64,000 bases of DNA from a halophilic archaeon (GTDB lineage: Archaea; Halobacteriota; Halobacteria; Halobacteriales; Haladaptataceae), in contig QNGA01000001.1 of the NCBI GenBank assembly GCA_003298465.1, forward strand, positions 310,001 to 374,000, given 5' to 3'. Under the pieces are notes generated by a model, which saw only the letters and a program-made list of their open reading frames with translations, searched no databases and had not been told where the DNA came from. Shown here in pieces: positions 58,080-64,000 of the stretch; positions within the stretch are counted from its first letter, which is position 1, and each line of letters begins with the position of its first letter. Position numbers and translations under genes: made by a program.

Positions 58080-60008
58080 CTACAGCCGCCGCTCGATGTA
58101 GTCGACGAGGATTCGGTACTGGCGGATGCGTCGCTCGGTGTCGGTGGAGCCGTGACCCTCCTCGCCGAGTTCGTAGTACTCGAAGTCGCCGTCCTCGCCC
58201 TCCGTCCACCCCACGTCCTCCAGGGCGTCCCGGAAGAGACGGGCCTGGGAGACGGGACAGCGCGGGTCGTTGACCCCGTGGAGGATGCCGATGGGGCGCT
58301 CCATGTCCTCGACGTGGGTGACGGGCGAGCGCTCGCGGTAGAGGTCGGCGTTCGCCTCCGGGTCGCCCAGATGCTGTTCCAGTATGGTCTTGAAGTGCGG
58401 CATCGACTCCTCGTAGAGCCGCCGGAGGTCGGTCATGCCGACGATGGCGACGCCGGTCGCCCACAGTTCCGGGTACGTCGTGAGCTGGCAGTAGGTTGAG
58501 TAGCCGCCGTACGAGCCGCCGAAGACGGCCACGCGGTCGTCGTCGACCCAGTCGCGGCCCTTCAGCCAGCGGCCGGCCTCGGCGACGTCGCCCTGTTCGT
58601 CGCCGCCCCAGTCGCCGTGGACCGCGTTCTTGAACTCCCGGCCCTTGCCCGTCGAGCCGCGGTAGTTCGGCGCGAAGACGGAGTACCCCTGCGCGACGAG
58701 ATACTGGACGAACGGATTGAACCGACGGAGCGTCTGGGCGTGCGGTCCGCCGTGGACCATCACGAGCGCGGGCGAGGGTCGCTCGCCGGAGTCGTACAGC
58801 AGTCCGTCGATCTCCGTCGAGTCGTGCGACTCGTAGGTGACGTACTCGGCGTCCGCGAACGCAGCGGGGTCGAAGTCGCCGTACTCGGCCTCGACGAGGG
58901 GCTCGTGGTCGCCGCTCGCGAGGTCGTAGGCGACGAGTCGCTGGCGGCCGGCGGCGGTGCCGAAGGAGGTCACCACGCGCCCGTCGTCGGTGACGACCCG
59001 GGAGGTGCCGGTGCCGACCGGCGCGGCGACGCCCTCGGGGAGGTCGAACTCCTCGCCGTCGCCGTCGGGGTCGTCGTAGCGGACGGGCAGTATCGCACAC
59101 TCGCGGGTCCGCATCGCCAGCACGTCGCCGTCCGGCGTGAACCGGACCGCGTACTCCTCGTGGTCGCCGGGGCCGTACCACGTGACCTCGTCGGTACCGA
59201 GGTCGTACACTCCGACGCGCCCGAGGTCCGCGCTGTTGTCGTCGACCAGCAGGCGGTCGCCGCGCCAGTCGCTCATCCCGGCTTCGGCGCCGGTCTCGCC
59301 GACGTTCAGGTTCCGCGGGTTCGAGCCGTCGGCGTCCGCGACGTAGACGTCCCGGTTCTCCAGGTCGTCGGCCTCGTTCGTCCGGTAGGCGATGCGCTCG
59401 CCGTCGGGGCCGTAGATGGCGTCCCAGACGGGCCGGTCGTAGTCGGTCAGTTGCTCGCTCTCGCCGCGTTCGAGGTCGTAGCGGTAGAGGTTCTTCTGCT
59501 CGCCGGCGGTACTGGTGAACAGCAGGTAGCGGCCGCCCGGGTCGACGTCCTCCAGCACGCACTGGCCCTCGTGGGTGACCAGCGGTTCGCGCTCGCCGTC
59601 GAGCGTCATCGCGTGGATATCGTTCTGTTCGTCGCCGTCGTCGTCCTCGTGGAAGAAGATGCACTCTCCGTCCCGGCTCCAGGCCAGCGGGTAGCGCGCG
59701 TCGCGCGGGACGTTGCCGTCGCTTATCCGCTCGCGCTCGCCGGTCCGCAGGTCCTGGACGTACAGTTCCACGCGGCCGGTCTCGTCGTAGTAGAAGGCGA
59801 TGCGCTCGCCGTCGGGCGAGACGACGGGGTTGTAGTAGTCGGGCAGTCGGATGAGGTCTTCGAGCGGGAACGCCGTACCCGCTCGCGCATCGTCGTTCCG
59901 AGCGCCCTGCGAGCGGTCGGTGTCTCCCGTCCGTCGGTCGCGGGAGTCGTCCGTCGGGGGGTCGGTGGAGCCGTCCGTCGAACCGTCTCGTGGTGTTTCG
60001 TCTGTCAT
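58080..60008 (-). CDS. S9-family peptidase (acylaminoacyl-peptidase/prolyl oligopeptidase type)
   Basis: A 642-residue serine peptidase: an N-terminal beta-propeller with repeated xxSPDGxx-like blades (VVSPDGERIAFYYDE, LAWSRDGECIFF, IYGPDGERIAYR, RFTPDGDVLAMR), then an alpha/beta hydrolase domain. The triad is Ser in VFGGSYGGYSTY, Asp in HGVNDPRCPVSQA and His in EEGHGSTDTERR. A disordered acidic N-terminus (~50 residues) precedes the propeller. Start ATG 60006-60008. These enzymes degrade short peptides in the cytoplasm. Confidence 0.93.
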   Translation of the reverse strand: MTDETPRDGSTDGSTDPPTDDSRDRRTGDTDRSQGARNDDARAGTAFPLEDLIRLPDYYNPVVSPDGERIAFYYDETGRVELYVQDLRTGERERISDGNVPRDARYPLAWSRDGECIFFHEDDDGDEQNDIHAMTLDGEREPLVTHEGQCVLEDVDPGGRYLLFTSTAGEQKNLYRYDLERGESEQLTDYDRPVWDAIYGPDGERIAYRTNEADDLENRDVYVADADGSNPRNLNVGETGAEAGMSDWRGDRLLVDDNSADLGRVGVYDLGTDEVTWYGPGDHEEYAVRFTPDGDVLAMRTRECAILPVRYDDPDGDGEEFDLPEGVAAPVGTGTSRVVTDDGRVVTSFGTAAGRQRLVAYDLASGDHEPLVEAEYGDFDPAAFADAEYVTYESHDSTEIDGLLYDSGERPSPALVMVHGGPHAQTLRRFNPFVQYLVAQGYSVFAPNYRGSTGKGREFKNAVHGDWGGDEQGDVAEAGRWLKGRDWVDDDRVAVFGGSYGGYSTYCQLTTYPELWATGVAIVGMTDLRRLYEESMPHFKTILEQHLGDPEANADLYRERSPVTHVEDMERPIGILHGVNDPRCPVSQARLFRDALEDVGWTEGEDGDFEYYELGEEGHGSTDTERRIRQYRILVDYIERRL

Positions 60009-60347
60009 GGTGAAGCGTCGTCCTGTCGAGTGGTCGGATGGCGATACGCCGTCGTCCTCGGCACGTCCACGCGCCGCGGGACCGACCGCCGAGCGTACTC
60101 TCGTCTCGGGTCCCGAGGTCGCGTCGCCCGCCGTCGTCGTCCGCCGTGCATCGCCGGTCACCGCCGGTTCGCGTGCGAGTCGTCCGTAGAGCGCCCGAAC
60201 CTCGCCCGCGACGGAGCGGTAGCTATGCGGAACTGATAGAAAAAGACACCGACTTTATTTCGTACTGTCTAACGCCTCAATATTCGGGGCTGGATAATAA
60301 AGACTTCGGCGAACGCGGTCCGCCGGCGAACGGACCCGCGGACGACG
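60009..60347. other. 339-bp gap upstream of the S9 peptidase gene
   Basis: It holds the 5' region of the peptidase gene and the 3' flank of kae1-bud32. An AT-richer patch at ~60230-60305 has ACTTTATTT (60252-60260) and GGATAATAAAG (60293-60303), possible promoter elements or a terminator. No convincing gene was seen, although the peptidase frame stays open upstream to ATG 60159-60161. Confidence 0.4.
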
Positions 60348-61922
60348 CTACTGGTATCGCCCGCGTCCCTCGACCTCGCGGAGTCGGTCGAGCACCGACT
60401 CGTCGCCCGCGTCGCGGTAGGCGTCCTCGAACGCCGTCTGTAACGCCGCCGCGTCGTCCGCGGTCCCGGCCAGGCTCTGGCCGAACACGTGCAGGTCCAT
60501 GGCGTAGTCCTCCACGTCGTCGGTGTAGTAGCCCAGGCCGAAGTCGATGAAGAAGGTCCGCTCCCCGTCGACGCGGACGTTCCGGGTCGTCGGGTCGCCG
60601 TGGACCAGTCCGGCACCGTGCATCGCCGCGAGGTGACGACCCGCGTCGCGCACCCGCGAGGGGGTCAGCGTCTCGCGGAGGTCGGCGTCGCCCACGCGCT
60701 CGAACTCCAAGACGGCCTCCCGGCGGTCCGCGTCGTAGACGACCGGCGTCGGCACACCCGCGCGGCGGGCGTCGCTGGTCAGGCGCGCTTCGAGCACCGT
60801 CCGCTCGCGCCGGAGGCGTTCGTCCAGTTCGGGATGCCGGTAGGACTTCGGCAGGCGACGCTTCACGACGCGGTCCTCGCCGATTTCGACGGTCGCCTCC
60901 GCGCCGCGAACCTCGTCCTCCTCGTCCATCCGCGGTACCGCGGACTCCGCGTCGTCTCGCCAGGTAACGTCGACCTGGTCCGGCCGGAAGTTTGGGTTCA
61001 CGCCCGACTCCTCGACCGCGAGCGTGTCGCCCGCCGCCAGCATCTCCGCGCCCAGCACCGCTATCATCCCGGCGTTGTCCCGGAGGAAGCGCGGTTCCGG
61101 CGCGAAGAAGTCCGCACCGCGCTGCTCGCACATCTCTTCGAGCATCTCGCGGAGGCGGGCGTTCTGTCCGACGCCGCCGCCGAGCACGAGTTCGTCCCGG
61201 CCGGTCAGCGACAGGGCGCGCTCTGCGACCTCGGTGAGCATGGCGAAGACGTTCTCCTGGAGCGAGAAGCAGACGTCCTCGACGGGCGCGCCGTCGTCGT
61301 AGGCGTCCTTGGCGGCGCTCATGATGCCCGAGAAGGAGAAGTCCATCCCCTTGACGACGTACGGCAACTCGACGTACTCGCCGTCGCTCGCCGCCGACTC
61401 CACCTTCGGCCCGCCGGGATGGGACCAGCCGACGTGCCGGGTGAACTTGTCGATGGCGTTGCCGACGCCGGTGTCCATCGTCTCCCCGAGCACGCGATAG
61501 CGGCCGTTGCGGTAGCCGAGCACGTGCGCGTTCGCGCCGCTGGCGTTCAGGCAGACAGGCGATTCGAACCCCGAGCGCTGGCGACCGATCTCCAGGTGGG
61601 CGACCATGTGGTTGACGCCGACGAGCGGCACGTCGAGCGTCTGCGCCAGTGCTCGCGCCGCCGTGCCGACGATGCGCAGGCAGGGGCCGAGGCCGGGGCC
61701 GCGCGAGAACGCCACCGCCTCGATGGGTTCGTCGGCCCGGTCCAGCGCCGTCTCGATGACCCGGGGGATGGCGTCGCCCATGTGCTCCGCGGCCTCGCGC
61801 GGATGGATGCCGCCGCTGTCCGGTTGGTAGGCGTCGGTCTCGATAGAAACCCCGTTCGTTTCACGCGTGAAGACGGCCGTGCTGGCCGCCCACGCCGTCC
61901 CTTCGATGCCGAGTACGGCCAT
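60348..61922 (-). CDS. kae1: Bifunctional Kae1-Bud32 (tRNA t6A synthase + atypical kinase/ATPase)
   Basis: A 524-residue fusion. Residues 1 to ~325 are Kae1/TsaD with the metal-binding NHMVAHLE (His 105, His 109), SRGPGLGPCLRI and the C-terminal GGVGQNARL and DNAGMIAVLGAEML motifs. Residues ~335-524 are Bud32: the nucleotide Lys in EDRVVKRRLPKSYRHPELD, LVHGDPTTRNVRVDGERTFFIDFGLGYY carrying catalytic and metal Asp. It is part of the KEOPS complex, which adds threonylcarbamoyl to A37 of ANN-decoding tRNAs. The fusion is typical of some archaea. It follows rps27ae by 9 bp. Confidence 0.97.
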   Translation of the reverse strand: MAVLGIEGTAWAASTAVFTRETNGVSIETDAYQPDSGGIHPREAAEHMGDAIPRVIETALDRADEPIEAVAFSRGPGLGPCLRIVGTAARALAQTLDVPLVGVNHMVAHLEIGRQRSGFESPVCLNASGANAHVLGYRNGRYRVLGETMDTGVGNAIDKFTRHVGWSHPGGPKVESAASDGEYVELPYVVKGMDFSFSGIMSAAKDAYDDGAPVEDVCFSLQENVFAMLTEVAERALSLTGRDELVLGGGVGQNARLREMLEEMCEQRGADFFAPEPRFLRDNAGMIAVLGAEMLAAGDTLAVEESGVNPNFRPDQVDVTWRDDAESAVPRMDEEDEVRGAEATVEIGEDRVVKRRLPKSYRHPELDERLRRERTVLEARLTSDARRAGVPTPVVYDADRREAVLEFERVGDADLRETLTPSRVRDAGRHLAAMHGAGLVHGDPTTRNVRVDGERTFFIDFGLGYYTDDVEDYAMDLHVFGQSLAGTADDAAALQTAFEDAYRDAGDESVLDRLREVEGRGRYQ

Positions 61923-61931
61923 CCCGCGTCG

Positions 61932-62066
61932 CTACTTCCACTCGGTGTAGCTGCACTTGCCGCAGTGGAGACGGTCGCCGTGGTCCGCGAGGAAGGTGTC
62001 GCCACAGCGCGGGCACTGCTGGCTCTCCGTCGAACCGTCGTCGCCGTAGAGCTCGTGGCGCGCCAT
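61932..62066 (-). CDS. rps27ae: Ribosomal protein S27ae
   Basis: A 44-residue zinc-ribbon protein beginning [15 protein letters not shown], with CPRC (about 19-22) and CGKC (about 37-40) knuckles, ending SYTEWK. It belongs to the small ribosomal subunit. The ATG (62064-62066) overlaps the rps24e stop by one base (TAATG), so it is translated with S24e; kae1-bud32 follows closely. This order is conserved in archaea. Confidence 0.96.
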   Translation of the reverse strand: MARHELYGDDGSTESQQCPRCGDTFLADHGDRLHCGKCSYTEWK

Positions 62067-62395
62067 TATTCGGCCTCCTCCGCCTCGGTATCGCCCTCGG
62101 CGTCGGCGTCTGCGTCGGCGGTGATCTTGTTGCGTTCGAGCATGTGGTCCTGTTCGACGTCGCGGGCGTGTTCGGGACTGTCGTACACTTTCGCGTAGCC
62201 GACCGTCTTGCGCATCCCGAACTTCGTGTTCATCTCGTGAACGACGACCTCGTCGGCGTCCTTGTCGAGTTTCGCCGCGAGGCTGTCGCGAACCGACAGC
62301 CGTGACGGGGTCGCGTCGTCGTGAACGATCTGGAACCGCACTTCGGACCGGTGGAGCATGGGATTTTGCTCCTCCGAGAGGATTTCGACTTCCAT
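62066..62395 (-). CDS. rps24e: Ribosomal protein S24e
   Basis: A 109-residue small-subunit protein: [20 protein letters not shown] at the N-terminus, [20 protein letters not shown] and [20 protein letters not shown], all typical of S24e. It ends in an acidic Asp/Glu/Ala tail. Start ATG 62393-62395; another in-frame ATG nine bases upstream is possible. A CTTTTAC box (~62434-62440) lies ~40 nt upstream and may give a short leader. Confidence 0.96.
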   Translation of the reverse strand: MEVEILSEEQNPMLHRSEVRFQIVHDDATPSRLSVRDSLAAKLDKDADEVVVHEMNTKFGMRKTVGYAKVYDSPEHARDVEQDHMLERNKITADADADAEGDTEAEEAE

Positions 62396-62540
62396 GTGTA
62401 ACACTCAGTTGTACACTGTTTCTCCCCGAAGCGTGTAAAAGGATTTCGAAGTGAGCGATTACGACGGTGAGACGCGCGAACGCCCGCGCTTCTCGCCGGT
62501 CCGGCCGCGGCGGGAATTTTACAGCCGGGAGTAACGGAAA

Positions 62541-63188
62541 CTATACGGGCAACCACGGCGACGTCAGGTCTCGACCCGTGAAGTGCCACCGTTCCTGGCC
62601 GCCGTCGGCGGCCCGGTACTCGATGACGGCGTCGAACAGCGACGCGAACGCCTCGACCGTCTCGTGGTCGCGCTCGTAGGGGAGGACGAAGTGGCCCATC
62701 CCGTTCGCACCCCGGACCTGGCCGGTCACGATGCCCAGAAACTGGCGGACGACCCTGCGGTCGTACCTGTTCACCAGCGCCGAAAGAGAGTCGAGACAGA
62801 CGCGCAGTTCGCCCGGTTCCAGTCCGCCGCTCTCGGTGTCGAACGACGTTACCGCCTCCGAGATGGCCGACCCGAGTTCGGCGAGGCCGTCGTCGACGTG
62901 GCGTCCGGGAATCTCCGGGTCGACGCCTCGCGGTTCGGCGCCGTACGTGACGAACCGGACGGTCTCCACCGCGTCGGCGGTCGGCAGGCGACCGCCGGAC
63001 GAGCGGGCCGACCCGGCGAGCACCACCAGTCGGTAGCGGCGCTCGTTCGTGTCGCCCAGTAGCTTCCGGCTGGCCGCCGTCAGCACGGAGTCGGGGACGG
63101 CTCCGACGAGCAACAAGTTACAGCCCCGGCGCTTGAGGCGCTGGAGTGTTCGCGTGAACTCCGCCTCGACGCTCGGGTCGTCGCCCAT
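62541..63188 (-). CDS. DUF7504/KaiC-like haloarchaeal protein
   Basis: A 215-residue protein that resembles haloarchaeal RecA/KaiC-derived proteins lacking a complete ATP site: FTRTLQRLKRRGCNLLLVGA at the start (no GxxxxGK P-loop), LRVCLDSLSALVNRYDRRVVRQFLGIV (a Walker B-like region) and GHFVLPYERDHETVEAFASL. The usual Walker A is replaced by NLLLVGAVPDSV, so ATP hydrolysis is unlikely. Role unknown. A leaderless promoter is indicated by TTTATAGC ~28 nt upstream of ATG 63186-63188 (63214-63219). The 269 bp upstream hold no gene. Confidence 0.8.
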   Translation of the reverse strand: MGDDPSVEAEFTRTLQRLKRRGCNLLLVGAVPDSVLTAASRKLLGDTNERRYRLVVLAGSARSSGGRLPTADAVETVRFVTYGAEPRGVDPEIPGRHVDDGLAELGSAISEAVTSFDTESGGLEPGELRVCLDSLSALVNRYDRRVVRQFLGIVTGQVRGANGMGHFVLPYERDHETVEAFASLFDAVIEYRAADGGQERWHFTGRDLTSPWLPV

Positions 63189-63457
63189 CGTCGCATGCTG
63201 ACATCTCTTGAGCTATAAATTTTTCTAGTCTTCGACAGCGGATTTACTCGGCATCGTATTATATCGGCCGTTCGGTGACAATCTTTCGAATCCTCGTCCC
63301 CGGCAGGGGCCTGGCGGGCGCGCTCACGAGTCGGGGGCCGACGCCAGCGAGAGAAGCGTTCCGCGAGTGAAAAGCCGAGACTGAAAAGCCACGAGCGAAA
63401 ACCGAGCGTTCTCCGGACGTCGAGATTCCGCGCGAGGGTCGGGTTCGAGCCGCGTCG

Positions 63458-64000
63458 TCAGTCGGCGAGTACGTCGAAGAGTCGGTCGGGGTCGCCGTCC
63501 ATCCGCGACAGTATGTCCCGCACCGCCGCGCGTGCGTCCTCGCCCACGCGAACGTGGACCATCCCCTCGTCCGGTTGACCGTAGACGACGCTCGCCCCCT
63601 CGGGCGCGGCCAGCACCGCGGGGAGCGCGGCGAGGTCCTCCTCGCCCGAGACGGCAATCACGGTCTTCTCCGGCGCGTCGACGGCGGCGGCGAGCGCGTC
63701 GAGCAGGTCCGCGGTCAGCGTCCCGGCGGGGTTCGTGACCGTGACCCGGCGGGCGTCGTCGCTGACCGCCGCTTCGACCTCGGGAGCGACCGTCTCGCGC
63801 TTCGTCAGGCCGTCGACGAGCGCCACGTCCGGCGTGACGCCGGCGCGTTCGAGGTGGTAGGTGACCACGTCGCCGACGGCGACGAGCGGGTCGCCCGCGT
63901 CCGCGAGCAGTCGCTCGGCGTCCGTGACGACGGGACCCAGCGGCTCCTTCAGTTCGGTGCGCATCGCCTCGGGGAGCGAGACGACGACGTCGCTTCCGGC
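63458..64000 (-). CDS. GTP-dependent dephospho-CoA kinase (DUF359), 5' end cut by window edge
   Basis: At least 180 residues are visible. Motifs: VAVGDVVTYHLERAGV, VALVDGLTKRETV, VTVTNPAGTLTADL, SGEEDLAALPAVLA and VVYGQPDEGMVHVRV, which match the archaeal enzyme that phosphorylates dephospho-CoA with GTP in CoA synthesis. The first Met seen (63962-63964) is probably internal: residues just upstream, SDVVVSLPEAM, fit the family's N-terminal strand and no start codon is present before the edge. So the true start lies beyond 64000. Confidence 0.9.
   Translation of the reverse strand, partial: AGSDVVVSLPEAMRTELKEPLGPVVTDAERLLADAGDPLVAVGDVVTYHLERAGVTPDVALVDGLTKRETVAPEVEAAVSDDARRVTVTNPAGTLTADLLDALAAAVDAPEKTVIAVSGEEDLAALPAVLAAPEGASVVYGQPDEGMVHVRVGEDARAAVRDILSRMDGDPDRLFDVLAD

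Noticed and set aside
58617..60236. 539-codon plus-strand frame opposite the S9 peptidase
   Set aside because: Antisense shadow; the peptidase has an intact catalytic triad and propeller repeats.

Overview
The window is chromosomal DNA from a halophilic archaeon (class Halobacteria). Signs seen directly: GC-rich DNA, strongly acidic proteins, many genes whose start codon lies about 27-31 nt downstream of an archaeal TATA box (TTTAAA/TTTATA type, implying leaderless mRNAs), Tat-type signal peptides, a two-domain TatC fusion, and archaeal information genes (PCNA, PriL, PDCD5, S19e, S24e, S27ae, Kae1-Bud32). Genus cannot be fixed from the sequence alone. No CRISPR array, intact insertion sequence, rRNA or replication origin was seen.

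Layout. 1-4.9 kb: 5' end of a Ski2/Hel308-like helicase gene, an AT-rich patch with a small lipoprotein gene, threonine ammonia-lyase plus RidA (the enzyme and the deaminase that clears its enamine/imine product), tRNA-Ser(GGA), and a MinD-family ATPase with a long acidic tail. 5.0-14.1 kb: a complete arginine pathway using the LysW/ArgW carrier protein. argW-argX-argC-argB-argD-argE-argF read leftward with start/stop overlaps or nearly so, and argG-argH overlap just upstream. 14.3-20.5 kb: a candidate leaderless micro-gene, a histidine kinase, a 2'-5' RNA ligase-like protein, an XPD/Rad3 helicase, a CDF metal transporter and a phosphodiesterase. 20.6-25.5 kb: an HTH membrane regulator, threonine aldolase, an M29 aminopeptidase whose 3' end is duplicated downstream, an AT-rich multi-TATA segment ending in a zinc micro-protein, tRNA-Arg(TCT) with a partial copy of its 3' end 118 bp away, and a YccF protein. 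25.5-31.1 kb: UPF0200/UPF0201 pair, alpha/beta hydrolase-fold protein, S19e, PDCD5, a PP-loop ATPase, an SDR epimerase-like protein and HtpX. 31.1-40.8 kb: Rieske protein, exported DsrE-like lipoprotein, a MutS-family protein, LarE, divergent tatC genes, a ribbon-helix-helix regulator, YhhQ transporter and RlmE. 40.8-45.9 kb: divergent MerB-like/HxlR pair around an inverted repeat, PCNA, an unrecognised cysteine-motif protein, PriL and a SWIM zinc-finger protein. 45.9-49.3 kb: serA and serB around a membrane protein. 49.4-60.0 kb: Hsp20, HtrA-like protease, APH-like kinase, glutaryl-CoA dehydrogenase-like enzyme (also with a duplicated 3' end), XapX, M24 peptidase, a DUF7344-type wHTH, a glutamine amidotransferase, a motif-degenerate acyl-adenylate enzyme and an S9 peptidase. 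60.3-64.0 kb: the archaeal rps24e-rps27ae-kae1/bud32 cluster, a KaiC/DUF7504-like protein and the GTP-dependent dephospho-CoA kinase gene running off the right edge.

Most of the window is core metabolism and housekeeping. I found no obvious defence or mobile system. The least explained items are the MerB/HxlR divergon, the unrecognised gene between pcn and priL, several proteins of catalytic families lacking the catalytic residue, the micro-gene upstream of argG, and two independent duplications of gene 3' ends.
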